From G963674665 sp964609625 (GTDB lineage: Bacteria; Desulfobacterota; Desulfovibrionia; Desulfovibrionales; Desulfovibrionaceae), in contig CAZSRS010000052.1 in NCBI GenBank assembly GCA_964609625.1, positions 1-22,950 of the forward strand: a DNA stretch of 22,950 nt, read 5' to 3'. The notes under the pieces were generated by a model. That model saw only the letters and a program-made list of their open reading frames with translations, did not search any database and had not been told where the DNA came from. A program made the position numbers and the translations under genes. Positions 1 to 8,371 of this stretch are shown here, piece after piece (the first letter of the stretch is position 1; every line of letters starts with the position of its first letter).

Positions 1-257
1 ACGAGGCGTCAAGCGCAGGGTGTTCAACCAACTGGACAACACCAACTTTGAGCTGATCATCCTTCTCGTCGGAACAGGCCGCGACAGCCTCCGAAGAGCA
101 GTCCGCGGCCTCGGAAGAGATCAACACCGCCGTGGAGGAGGTCACCACCATCGCCACCCAATCCGCCGAGGACATGGACCGCTCCCTGCATGCGGCCAAG
201 GAGCTGGCCCGGCTGGCAGAATCCCTGAAGGAATTGATCAGCGAACTCAGGAACTGA
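1..257 (+). pseudogene. 3' remnant of a methyl-accepting chemotaxis protein
   Basis: Reading the frame that ends at the TGA at 255-257, residues from about base 57 onward give the Glu/Gln/Ala/Ser-rich helix typical of the end of an MCP signalling domain (SEQAATASEEQSAASEEI, then VEEVTTIATQSAEDM and a closing LISELRN). That part would lie in the cytoplasmic methylation/adaptation helix of a chemoreceptor. The same frame has a TGA at 54-56, so the reading does not continue to the window edge. The first 56 bases instead stay open in another frame (VFNQLDNTNFELI), which I do not recognise as MCP. Either a frameshift or a recombination junction lies near base 57-70. The MCP identity of the tail is fairly sure; whether the whole gene is broken cannot be judged because it starts outside the window. 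The stop is 1 bp before the next GTG start, so the two may be cotranscribed. Confidence 0.55.
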
Positions 258-258
258 G

Positions 259-3030
259 GTGACGTCCCTGCGCAATCTGCAAACCCTGCTCCTGGCGGTG
301 GTGCTCCTCGCCCTGCTGCCGATGCTGGGTCTGGGCATTCATTCCGGCCTGAGCTACCGCGCCCAGGCCCTGGAAACGGCGCAACAGAACACCCTGTTGC
401 TGATCCGTCTCCTCGTGGGTGAACAGCAGCAAGCCGTGAACGCGGTGTCCATACTCATGCAGGTCCTGGGCGAGGGACAGCAGGCCGAACACCAGAACGG
501 CATTGTTGCCAGCGCCCGGTTTGCCTCCCTGCTGCGGCACTTTCCTCAGTTCACGAACATCATGACCCTCACGGCCCAAGGCATGGTGTCAGCCTCTGCC
601 GTCGAGGACTATCAGGGCATGGATTTCGCTTCGGACGAGGCCGTTGCCCTGGCGCTCTCCACCCGTTCCCTGGCCCTGGGCAGCTACCATGTCTGCCCGG
701 TCACTGGGAAGATGATCGCCACCTTTGCCCAGCCTGTGCAAGACGCCTCCGGCAACATCCACGGCATCCTGGCGCTCCATTTCGACATGAGCTACGCGGG
801 GAACCTCATCCGCGCCGTCGGCCTCCCACCTGGTGCCACCTTTGTCATGAGCGACAGCCAGGGCACCATCCTCTACCGCTTTCCCGATCTGGAACACTGG
901 CAGGGCAAACCTGTCCAAAGCTCCCTGCACGAAATCATGCTGGAACAAGGCGCGGACGAAGGAGTGTTCCGGGCCAAGGGACTGGACGACATTTCCCGGC
1001 TCTATGCCTTCAAGTTGTTCACGATGGGACAAGTGCAGCATGACATCCACATGCGTATCGGCATTCCGGTTTCCGCCATACTGCGGGGTGTGGACAACCT
1101 ACTGTTGCTGCACATGACCGGAGCTATTGTCGTGGCCGCCCTCGTACTGCTCCTGGCCAGGGTTTGCTGTGTCCGCCTGCTGTTCAGGCCGGTGTCCCGG
1201 CTCATAACCACCGCACAGGACATCGCCAAGGGGCATCTGCATGCACGCACCGACCTACCCCATTCAGAAGACGATATCGGGCTCCTGGCAACAGCCTTCG
1301 ACTCCATGGCCGCAGCACTGCAACGGCGTGAACAGGAACAGAAAAAGGCCGCGCAACGGATATTCGAAAGCGGAGAGCGCATCAGAGCCATGCTCAACGC
1401 CTCCTCCGACGCCGTGATTCTTGCAGACACAGCCGGAACCATCCTGGTCGCCAACCCCATCGCGGGCGAACGCAGGGGCAAGCACCCGGAAGAAATGGTC
1501 GGCACCAGTCTCTTCGATGCCCTGCCTCCAGATTCCGCATGTCTCAGAAAGGATAAGATGGCGGAAACCATACAACGCGGCGCCACCGTGGGCTTCGAGG
1601 AAAAACGTGGCGACCGGTGGTATGGCAACCGCATCCACCCCATCCATGACTCCCAGGGCGCCGTGGTCCAATTGGTCAGCTACTCGCGGGACATTACCGA
1701 GCGCAAGCTCGCCGAGGAACGCCTCAAACGCCAGGCTTTCGAAGACTCACTCACCGGACTGGCCAATCGCGCCCTGTTCGACCAGGAACTGGAGATGGTG
1801 ATGCGCGAGGCCCAACGCTCTCCCAGTTGCCGCTATGCAGTGCTCTTCCTGGACCTGGACAACTTCAAACTGGTCAACGACAGCTTCGGCCACTTGGCCG
1901 GCGACAGTCTGCTGTTACGGCTGGCCAAACGGCTCCAAAACGCCGTGGGGCCGAAGCACCTCATCGCCCGTTTCGGTGGCGACGAGTTCGCCGTACTTGT
2001 GCCCCAAGTGGTGGACTCCTTCGAAGTGCTGCGCTTGGCCGATGCCATCCACCAAGCATTGCAACCTCCCGAGCATGTACATGGGCTGGAGATCCATTGC
2101 AGCGCCTCCATCGGCATCGTGTACGGAAAGTCGGAGTACACCATGACGCAGCATGTGCTGCGCGATGCGGACATCGCCATGTATCAGGCCAAGGCCCGCG
2201 GCAGGGGGCAGACGGAATGCTTCACCCTGGACATGCGCGACATGGTCAACAAACGACTGCGGCTGGAAAACCAGCTCCGTAGCGCCCTGGAAAACGGCGA
2301 GCTGTTGCTGCACTACCAACCATACTACTCCTTGCCGGAGCAACGTCTGGTCGGCTTCGAGGCCTTGATCCGCTGGCAGCATCCCGAGCAGGGGCTCGTC
2401 CCCCCGGCCCAGTTCATCCCCATCGCCGAGGAAACCGGACTGATCCAACCCCTGGGCGCCTTTGTCCTGGAAGAGGCCTGCAAGGCCATCAAGATCTGGA
2501 ACCAGGCCATACCGCAGCCCGCTCCCCTGCGCATCAACGTGAACCTCTCCCCCAGGCAGATGTTCCATGGAGATCCCGTGGCCCTGGTGCGCGACACCCT
2601 GGTCCGAACAGGGCTTGAGCCCGAACTCCTGGTCCTGGAGATCACCGAGACCTCCCTGGCGGACGATGTGGAGCACGTGGCCGACATCCTCGAGACCTTG
2701 CAGCACTTCGGCGTGCAGACGGCCCTGGATGATTTCGGCACGGGCTATTCTTCCCTGGCCTATCTGCGCAACCTCCCCCTGGACATGCTCAAGCTCGACC
2801 GTTCCTTCATCCAGCGCCTGGACCGCGACAACAGGGACACCGCCATCGCCGCCCGCATCGTGGATCTTGCCCATACCCTCGACATGAGCGTTACGGCGGA
2901 GGGTGTGGAGAATGCCGCGGTACTGCGCCAACTGGAGCTGATGCGTTGCGATACCGTCCAGGGCTTTCACCTCTCCCGCCCCCTGACCGCCGATGCCGCA
3001 CGCAAACACCTTCTGGCGTTCCTGTCCTGA
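259..3030 (+). CDS. Membrane sensor with PAS, GGDEF and EAL domains (cyclic di-GMP turnover)
   Basis: This 923-residue protein is predicted to make and/or break cyclic di-GMP at the inner membrane. An N-terminal transmembrane helix (about 9-28) is followed by a periplasmic sensor region of about 250 residues (Cache-like by layout), a second helix (about 282-306), a HAMP linker (about 305-355) and a PAS domain ending in SYSRDITERK (about 374-484). The GGDEF domain has DSLTGLANR and an intact RFGGDEF (GGDEF at 573-577). The EAL domain has EALIRW (701-706), NLSPRQM, LEITETSLADD, DDFGTGYSS (DD at 824-825) and AEGVEN. Both active sites look intact, so either activity is possible. The RxxD inhibitory site expected five residues before GGDEF is absent (GPKH there). 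The GTG start is preferred because AGGAA precedes it and the hydrophobic helix follows directly. It lies 1 bp after the MCP stop. The input signal is unknown. Confidence 0.93.
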   Translation: MTSLRNLQTLLLAVVLLALLPMLGLGIHSGLSYRAQALETAQQNTLLLIRLLVGEQQQAVNAVSILMQVLGEGQQAEHQNGIVASARFASLLRHFPQFTNIMTLTAQGMVSASAVEDYQGMDFASDEAVALALSTRSLALGSYHVCPVTGKMIATFAQPVQDASGNIHGILALHFDMSYAGNLIRAVGLPPGATFVMSDSQGTILYRFPDLEHWQGKPVQSSLHEIMLEQGADEGVFRAKGLDDISRLYAFKLFTMGQVQHDIHMRIGIPVSAILRGVDNLLLLHMTGAIVVAALVLLLARVCCVRLLFRPVSRLITTAQDIAKGHLHARTDLPHSEDDIGLLATAFDSMAAALQRREQEQKKAAQRIFESGERIRAMLNASSDAVILADTAGTILVANPIAGERRGKHPEEMVGTSLFDALPPDSACLRKDKMAETIQRGATVGFEEKRGDRWYGNRIHPIHDSQGAVVQLVSYSRDITERKLAEERLKRQAFEDSLTGLANRALFDQELEMVMREAQRSPSCRYAVLFLDLDNFKLVNDSFGHLAGDSLLLRLAKRLQNAVGPKHLIARFGGDEFAVLVPQVVDSFEVLRLADAIHQALQPPEHVHGLEIHCSASIGIVYGKSEYTMTQHVLRDADIAMYQAKARGRGQTECFTLDMRDMVNKRLRLENQLRSALENGELLLHYQPYYSLPEQRLVGFEALIRWQHPEQGLVPPAQFIPIAEETGLIQPLGAFVLEEACKAIKIWNQAIPQPAPLRINVNLSPRQMFHGDPVALVRDTLVRTGLEPELLVLEITETSLADDVEHVADILETLQHFGVQTALDDFGTGYSSLAYLRNLPLDMLKLDRSFIQRLDRDNRDTAIAARIVDLAHTLDMSVTAEGVENAAVLRQLELMRCDTVQGFHLSRPLTADAARKHLLAFLS

Positions 3031-3031
3031 C

Positions 3032-3045
3032 CAAGTTCGAACTTG
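3032..3045. promoter_or_regulatory. 14-bp perfect palindrome, possible operator
   Basis: CAAGTTCGAACTTG starts 2 bp after the stop of the GGDEF-EAL gene and is perfectly self-complementary with no loop. It lies in the 131-bp gap that must hold any promoter of the biosynthetic cluster. A loop-free palindrome suits a dimeric regulator better than a terminator, but one 14-bp palindrome could also be chance. No regulator gene for the cluster is visible in the window. Confidence 0.25.
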
Positions 3046-3161
3046 CCCGCGTCCGAAACCTGAAAATCGTTCTTCGTGTTCCCGACAAGCGAGTATCGGC
3101 GCATCCGGCTCCTATGCCGTGGTCTGCCCCTTGTTTCAATTCGCGAGCAGGGGTAACATAA

Positions 3162-4487
3162 GTGTCCATGAACAGTTGCACGGCTCCCGCAGAGATCGTT
3201 GTACGGCTGCCCAACCAGGAAGAGTATCAGGACGTTTTCACCGCGGCCCTGGACAACGCCGCCGGGCTGTTCGGACTGCACGACCAGAAGAAGGCGGCCC
3301 TGCTCCAGGCCGCGAACCTGCTCTTCCAGCTTTGCCGCCACGCCACCAGCCCCGAAGAGCAGGTGCAGGCCGTGATCGCCGGGCAAGCTTGGGGCATGAG
3401 CTTGCGATTTTCGCTGAACGCGGCCAACGGCAATCTGTCCACCGCCATCCTCAGGGCCCTGGAGTGCAGCCCCGCCGCCGGCCTTCAGGACGCCTGCTGC
3501 ATCCCACTGCTGCACGGGGTGGACCGCTTCCGCTTCGAGCGCCAAAACAGGGAGAGTGTGGTCTTCATCCTGGAGCAGCATCGCCACTATGCCGACACCC
3601 CCTTGCCCCAGGCATCGGAAATTCACCCTCCTTTCACCGCCCTCCCGGCACCTGCCCCGGACGCGCTGCGCGATGCCTGCGGCCGGGCTCTAGCACTTGG
3701 TGGCCATGATACCCTGCCCGCATTTCTGGCCAACCCCGACCGCTTCGTGGATCTGGTCATTGGGGGGCGCATCCAGGCCTGCCTCACCGTGGACGCGACA
3801 CGGCAACCCGCCCTCCTGCTCTGCTGGGAGCGCTACGGCCCCCATCACGCCCTGTTCTTCGGTCCCCACCTCTGCGGGTGGGCGACGAACGAAACCGCCC
3901 GCAACGCCGCAACCGTGGTGGTGGAGCAGTTCCTGAACACCGTGAGCGCGAGCCGTATGCGCGGGGTCATCGGAGGCTTGAGCACCCCCCTCCTGCCCCA
4001 GGAGTATTTCGACATCCTCGGCGTGGTGCACTACGGACTGGGGGCGGGGCAACGCATACCCGTCACGGTCCCCTACCGCCAGCTACAGGAGGACACCGGC
4101 GCCACGGTCTGGGCACCCCCGGAACTCGAGAACTTCCTGCGCCGCGAGTATCAACGCCTGGCCTTTGTCCGCGAAATCCGCCCCCTGCCCGAGCGCTGGC
4201 ACGACGTCCCGGCGCATTCCGTGTTTTTCCTGGACATCCGGCAGGGACTGCTAGAGGCCACCCTCACGCCCATCACCGCCGGCAACGACGGGCCGCAGGG
4301 TATTGCCCGGCTCACAGACTCCTTGCTACGTAGCGGCATGCGGGACATCTTCTTCCACCTCGACCTGGCCGAGAGCAGCCATGCGGCGCTGGCACCGGCG
4401 TTGCGAGACGAGGGTTACTCCCCGGTGTTCATCGTGCCCGGCGCCTACAGATCGGACAGCGTGGTCTTCCATCATGCGCTGTTTTGA
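3162..4487 (+). CDS. Degenerate anti-sigma/HATPase-like domain fused to an acyltransferase-like region
   Basis: The 441-residue protein seems to have two parts. Residues about 8-145 follow the layout of RsbW-type anti-sigma ATPase domains: a helix ending in LCRHA (H60-A61), then strands, closing with DRFRFERQNRESVVFILEQ. In the ATP-binding helix the usual Glu and Asn positions hold Asn52 and Gln56, so kinase activity is unlikely. Residues about 150-441 look GNAT-like, with a segment around LFFGPHLCGW, then YRQLQEDTGATVW, FLRREYQRL and a final RDIFFHLDL...DSVVFHHALF. The end resembles the C-terminal part of the 346-residue protein that closes the cluster (14438-15478). The GTG at 3162 is preferred over the ATG at 3168 because AGGGG sits about 8 bases upstream of it. 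It is the first gene of the cluster and overlaps the aminotransferase by 14 bp. Domain naming is by pattern only, and I cannot give a reaction or substrate. Confidence 0.6.
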   Translation: MSMNSCTAPAEIVVRLPNQEEYQDVFTAALDNAAGLFGLHDQKKAALLQAANLLFQLCRHATSPEEQVQAVIAGQAWGMSLRFSLNAANGNLSTAILRALECSPAAGLQDACCIPLLHGVDRFRFERQNRESVVFILEQHRHYADTPLPQASEIHPPFTALPAPAPDALRDACGRALALGGHDTLPAFLANPDRFVDLVIGGRIQACLTVDATRQPALLLCWERYGPHHALFFGPHLCGWATNETARNAATVVVEQFLNTVSASRMRGVIGGLSTPLLPQEYFDILGVVHYGLGAGQRIPVTVPYRQLQEDTGATVWAPPELENFLRREYQRLAFVREIRPLPERWHDVPAHSVFFLDIRQGLLEATLTPITAGNDGPQGIARLTDSLLRSGMRDIFFHLDLAESSHAALAPALRDEGYSPVFIVPGAYRSDSVVFHHALF

Positions 4488-5604
4488 GCATGAACTGCGC
4501 GCCCCCGACTATGTGCGCTCCTTCGTACCGTACCAGGCCACCCTGCCCCAGGCAGAGCTGGAGCGCCTCGCCGGCCGCCTCTTGCAGCGTCTGCACAACA
4601 ACGAAAACCCCCTGGGACCGCCCCCCGCGGTGACGCGGGTGCTGCGTGATGCGCGCCCCCAAGACTTGGCCTGCTATCCAAGCGGCGACGCCATGTATCT
4701 GCGCCGCGCCCTGGCGGAGAAATTCGATAGGAATCCCGAGCTGTTCCTTCCTGGCAACGGCTCCTGCGAGAGCATCGCCCAGGTGATCAAGGCCTTCTGC
4801 CGCCCCGGCGACAATATCGTCACCGCGGACAAGACCTTTGCGGTCTATGAATGGGTGGCCCGTACCGCCGGTCTGGAAGTACGATTGGTGCCGCTGCGAG
4901 AGCATGGTTTCGACCCTCCGGCCCTGCTGGATGCCCTCGATGGCCGCACCAGGGTGATCTTCCTCTGCAACCCCAACAACCCCACCGGCGCCTATTGGAG
5001 CCTGGAGACCCTGCGGGGCTTCCTCGACGCCGTGGCCGGCAGGCAGGTAGTGGTTCTGGACGAGGCTTACGCGGAATTCGTGGAGCGCCCCGACTATCCC
5101 CAGGGCATGGCCCTGTTGAACGAGTATCCCAACCTTGTGGTCTTCCGGACCTTTTCCAAGATGTACGGTCTGAGCGGCCTGCGTGTGGGCTATCTCTGCG
5201 CCGCGAGCCGCCTTGTGGACCTCTTGCGCCGGGTGGCCATCGCCTACTCCGTGAACACTCTGGCCCAGAGCTGCGCCGTGACCGCCCTTACCCACGACCA
5301 GGAGCACATCCAGGCAACGCGGGCCATGGTGGCCGCGTCCCGCGACTACCTCACGGGAGAGGCCGCGCGCCTGGGCCTGCCCTGCATCGTCGGCGAGGGT
5401 AACTTCCTCATGCTCGGGGCGCCCATGCCCGACTCCACGCTCTTCCGCCGCCTGCTGCTCCAGGGCTACTGGGTGCGCACCATGACCGACTACCGCTTTC
5501 CCAACTGGGTCCGCGTCTCCCTGTCCCTGCCCGAGGTCATGCGCGGCTTCGTGCAGGCCCTGGAGGAGGTCTTGGCTGGCCCGATGCGGGAGCCCCGGAC
5601 GTGA
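4474..5604 (+). CDS. HisC-type PLP-dependent aminotransferase (class I/II)
   Basis: This 376-residue cytoplasmic enzyme belongs to the fold-type I aminotransferases, closest in motif style to histidinol-phosphate aminotransferase. Visible signatures are NNENPLGPP near the N-terminus, LPGNGSCESI (phosphate-binding turn), CNPNNPTGAYW, VLDEAYAEF and FSKMYGLSGLRVGY, where Lys229 is the expected Schiff-base lysine. The closing NWVRVSLSLPEVM carries the carboxylate-binding Arg. The ATG at 4474 is chosen because it gives the family's usual length and a 14-bp overlap with the preceding stop; the open frame continues upstream to 4303 without homologous sequence. No other histidine genes are near, so a dedicated role in the cluster, transaminating an amino or keto acid building block, is more likely than histidine synthesis. 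Threonine-phosphate decarboxylase-like activity cannot be excluded. The stop overlaps the next start as GTGA. Confidence 0.88.
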   Translation: MRCFEHELRAPDYVRSFVPYQATLPQAELERLAGRLLQRLHNNENPLGPPPAVTRVLRDARPQDLACYPSGDAMYLRRALAEKFDRNPELFLPGNGSCESIAQVIKAFCRPGDNIVTADKTFAVYEWVARTAGLEVRLVPLREHGFDPPALLDALDGRTRVIFLCNPNNPTGAYWSLETLRGFLDAVAGRQVVVLDEAYAEFVERPDYPQGMALLNEYPNLVVFRTFSKMYGLSGLRVGYLCAASRLVDLLRRVAIAYSVNTLAQSCAVTALTHDQEHIQATRAMVAASRDYLTGEAARLGLPCIVGEGNFLMLGAPMPDSTLFRRLLLQGYWVRTMTDYRFPNWVRVSLSLPEVMRGFVQALEEVLAGPMREPRT

Positions 5605-7886
5605 CCCACGCGCCCCGCTTCGATGCCACGGCCAAAAGCGCTGGCCAAGAGCGATACGCCACGGACCTCTACCCCGAAGGGCTGCTCTGGGCCGGGGTCA
5701 AGCGCGCCGGCGTGCCCAGCGGTCGGTTCCTGGGCCTGGACATTTCTCCTGCCCTGACCCTGCCGGGCGTCCTGGGCGTGTACACCCACGTCGACGTGCC
5801 CGGCGCCAACCGTCAGGGCATCGTGCACAAGGACATGCCCGTGCTGGCCGAGGACATGGTCCGTCACGCCGGCGAAGCCGTGGCCCTGGTTCTGGCCGAG
5901 GACAAGGCAACCCTGGCCGCCGCTCTGGCCGCCCTGAAGCCGCACATCCAACCCTTGCCAGGCGTGTTCGACCCCCTCGAGGCTTTGGAGCCGGATGCGC
6001 CCCTGGTCCATGCGGGGCGCGTCCAGGGCAATCTCCTGGCCTCGACCCTGCTGGAGCAGGGCGATGTGGCTACGGCCTTTGACCGCTGTCACGCCGTGGC
6101 GCGGGCCGAATTCCATTGGCCCATGCAGGCCCACGCCTTCCTGGAGACGGAAAACGGCGTGGCTTGGCTGGAGCCAGACGGCCGGCTGCTGCTGGCTGTT
6201 TCTACTCAGGCGCCATTCCGCGACCGCCAGGAGATCAGCCACGCCCTGGGACTGCCTCTGGAGCGCATCCAGATCCAGGCCCCGCAGCTCGGCGGCGCCT
6301 TCGGCGGCAAGGACGGCGTCACTGTGCAGTGCCTCCTGGCCCTGGCCGCTCTCAAGGCCTGCGGCCGCCCCGTGAAGATGCACTGGTCCATGGAGGAGCA
6401 CTTCCTGGCCGGATACAAGCGCCACGCCGCGCGCCTGCTCTATCGCCTGGGCGCTTTGCGCGACGGCAGCCTGCACGCCCTGGAGGCCGTGATCCACTAC
6501 GACACAGGCGCCTACGCCCACCTCGGCGGAGAGATCATGGCCCTGGGTCTGGAGCACGCCACCGGCCCCTACCGCATCCCACACGTCCGCATCCAGGGGC
6601 ACTGCGTCTACACCAACAACCCCGTGGCCGGCGCCATGCGTGCCTTTGGCGTGCCCCAGGTGGCCGGTGCCGTGGAGCAGCTGGTGGACATGCTGGCCCA
6701 CCAACTGGGGCAAGACCCCCTGCGGCTGCGTCGCCAAAACGCCCTACGCCCTGGCGATACAGCTGTCAGCGGCGTCCGCGTCGAAGATTCCGCCGGCCTG
6801 CTCCAGTGTCTGGACGCGGTGGCAGCCCACCCCCTTTGGCTGGAGGGGCGACTCTGGACCTCGGCCGCGCCTCAGGGGAAAAAGCGCGGCCTGGGCCTGG
6901 CCGCTGTGTTCCACGCCATGGGCTACGGCCGCAACGTGCCGGACTGCGCCACGGCCAAGATCGCCCTGCTGGAGTCCGGCGCCCTACGCATCTGGTCCGG
7001 AGTACCGGACATGGGGCAGGGTAACGCCGCGGCCTACGTGCACCTGGCGGCCTCGGCGCTCAACCAGCTCCAGGAGCGCTTCGAGTTGGTGCATCCCGAC
7101 ACCCGGCACTGCTTCTACTCGGGTTCCTCCGCCGCCAGCCGCACCACGTCCACCTTTGGCAACGCTCTGCTCCTGGCCGCCGCGGAACTGCGTCGACGTC
7201 TGCTGCACCGCGCCGGCCTGCTCCTGTTCGTCAACGATCCAGACGAGCTGGAACTGCGGCCCGGCGGTGTGGTCCATCCGCCGAGCGCGCGGGAACTGCC
7301 CCTATCCCGCCTGGCCGCCCTGATGCACCCGGAAGAGCGCACCTGCCTGGCCGACTTCCGGGCGCCCAACCCCAAGGAGCCGCCGGCCACCGGAAGGGAG
7401 GTTACCTTCGGCTACCCGCATCTGCACTTTGCCCACGCCGTGCACCTGGCCAGGGTGGAGGTGGACGAACTCACCGGCGCGGTGCGGGTCCTGGACTACC
7501 TGACTGCCACAGAGGCGGGCAGGATCCTCGACCGTAAGCGCTTCGAACAGCAGATCCAGGGCGGCGTGGCCCAGGGCCTGGGCTACGCGCTCTTCGAGCA
7601 CTGCCAAGCCACGCAGGGGTGCTTGATCGCTCAGAATCTCGACACCTACCTGCTGCCCACCAGCCTGGACCTGCCCGAGATGACCTGTCTGCTGGTGGAG
7701 ACCGACGCGCAACATACACCCCTGGGCCTCAAGGGCGTGGGCGAGATCGGCTGCTGCGGCCCCTTGCCCGCCGTGGCAAATGCCCTGGCTCAGGCACTGG
7801 GCGTGCGCATCCACACCGCGCCCCTGACCGGGGAGCGCGTCCTGCGTGCCTGCGGCACAAGTGAACGCCGGGAGACGGACCAATGA
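5601..7886 (+). CDS. Molybdenum hydroxylase large (molybdopterin-binding) subunit, xanthine dehydrogenase family
   Basis: This 761-residue protein is the molybdenum cofactor subunit of a heterotrimeric hydroxylase of the xanthine oxidase family, which inserts water-derived oxygen into aromatic or heterocyclic C-H bonds. The N-terminal a/b hammerhead region (about 1-110) precedes cofactor-binding segments: QAPFRDR, GGAFGGKDG (231-239), GAMRAFGVPQ, MGQGNAAAY, SAASRTTSTFGNA, and GLKGVGEIG near the end with Glu715 as the likely catalytic base. The AYxCSFR active-site loop of true CO dehydrogenase is missing, so it is not a form I CoxL. The GTG start at 5601 has GGGAG 8 bases upstream and overlaps the aminotransferase stop as GTGA. 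The order large, small, medium with 4-bp overlaps implies one complex. The substrate is unknown; an aromatic or N-heteroaromatic ring would suit the ligases downstream. Confidence 0.92.
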   Translation: MTHAPRFDATAKSAGQERYATDLYPEGLLWAGVKRAGVPSGRFLGLDISPALTLPGVLGVYTHVDVPGANRQGIVHKDMPVLAEDMVRHAGEAVALVLAEDKATLAAALAALKPHIQPLPGVFDPLEALEPDAPLVHAGRVQGNLLASTLLEQGDVATAFDRCHAVARAEFHWPMQAHAFLETENGVAWLEPDGRLLLAVSTQAPFRDRQEISHALGLPLERIQIQAPQLGGAFGGKDGVTVQCLLALAALKACGRPVKMHWSMEEHFLAGYKRHAARLLYRLGALRDGSLHALEAVIHYDTGAYAHLGGEIMALGLEHATGPYRIPHVRIQGHCVYTNNPVAGAMRAFGVPQVAGAVEQLVDMLAHQLGQDPLRLRRQNALRPGDTAVSGVRVEDSAGLLQCLDAVAAHPLWLEGRLWTSAAPQGKKRGLGLAAVFHAMGYGRNVPDCATAKIALLESGALRIWSGVPDMGQGNAAAYVHLAASALNQLQERFELVHPDTRHCFYSGSSAASRTTSTFGNALLLAAAELRRRLLHRAGLLLFVNDPDELELRPGGVVHPPSARELPLSRLAALMHPEERTCLADFRAPNPKEPPATGREVTFGYPHLHFAHAVHLARVEVDELTGAVRVLDYLTATEAGRILDRKRFEQQIQGGVAQGLGYALFEHCQATQGCLIAQNLDTYLLPTSLDLPEMTCLLVETDAQHTPLGLKGVGEIGCCGPLPAVANALAQALGVRIHTAPLTGERVLRACGTSERRETDQ

Positions 7887-8371
7887 AGCTGGTCTTCAGA
7901 CTGAACGGCCAAGACACGGAGCTGGAAACCGCCGCCGACCGCCGCGTGGTTGATCTGCTGCGCGAGGACCTCGGCCTGACCGGGGTCAAGGATGTCTGCG
8001 GCACGGGCTCCTGTGGCGCCTGCACCGTACTCCTGGACGACGTGCCCCGCCTGTCTTGCCTGCTGCTGGCTGCCCAGATCCAGGGGCGCTCCCTGACCAC
8101 AATCGAAGGCCTGGCCCAGGAGCCGCGTCACCGCGCCCTGTTGCATGCCTTTGCCGAGCACGGCGCGGTGCAATGCGGCTACTGCACGCCGGGCATGGTC
8201 ACCGTTGCCTCCGCCTTGCTGGATGCAGAGCCCGCCCCGGACCGGGAGCGCGTGCGCCAGGCCCTGAGCGGCAACCTCTGCCGCTGCACCGGCTACCAGA
8301 CGATCGTGGACGCGGTGCTGGCAGCAGCCAGGGGCGCGCAACTCCAGAAGCCTGACACGGAGGAGACGTGA
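7883..8371 (+). CDS. Molybdenum hydroxylase [2Fe-2S] small subunit
   Basis: The 162-residue protein carries two [2Fe-2S] clusters that pass electrons from the molybdenum site to FAD. The N-terminal plant-ferredoxin-type cluster has CGTGSCGAC (Cys39, Cys44, Cys47) and Cys59. The C-terminal four-helix cluster has CGYC (Cys98, Cys101) and LCRC (Cys133, Cys135) in GNLCRCTGY. All eight ligands are present and the length is normal for CoxS, XdhC and HcrC-type subunits. The ATG overlaps the large-subunit stop (ATGA), consistent with translational coupling. The cytoplasmic hydroxylase trio is complete with the FAD subunit that follows. Confidence 0.95.
   Translation: MKLVFRLNGQDTELETAADRRVVDLLREDLGLTGVKDVCGTGSCGACTVLLDDVPRLSCLLLAAQIQGRSLTTIEGLAQEPRHRALLHAFAEHGAVQCGYCTPGMVTVASALLDAEPAPDRERVRQALSGNLCRCTGYQTIVDAVLAAARGAQLQKPDTEET

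Noticed and set aside
1915..3009. Long minus-strand open frame (364 codons) under the GGDEF-EAL gene
   Set aside because: It is antisense to intact GGDEF and EAL motifs, and its translation is His/Gly/Gln-rich with no domain pattern, as expected of a shadow frame in GC-rich DNA.
4474..5604. Aminotransferase as the histidine-pathway HisC
   Set aside because: No other histidine genes are present, and it is translationally coupled to the cluster genes, so I kept only the family name.
5490..6737. Minus-strand open frame of 415 codons under the hydroxylase large subunit
   Set aside because: The plus-strand frame has clear molybdenum-hydroxylase motifs; the antisense translation is low-complexity and has no ribosome site of note.
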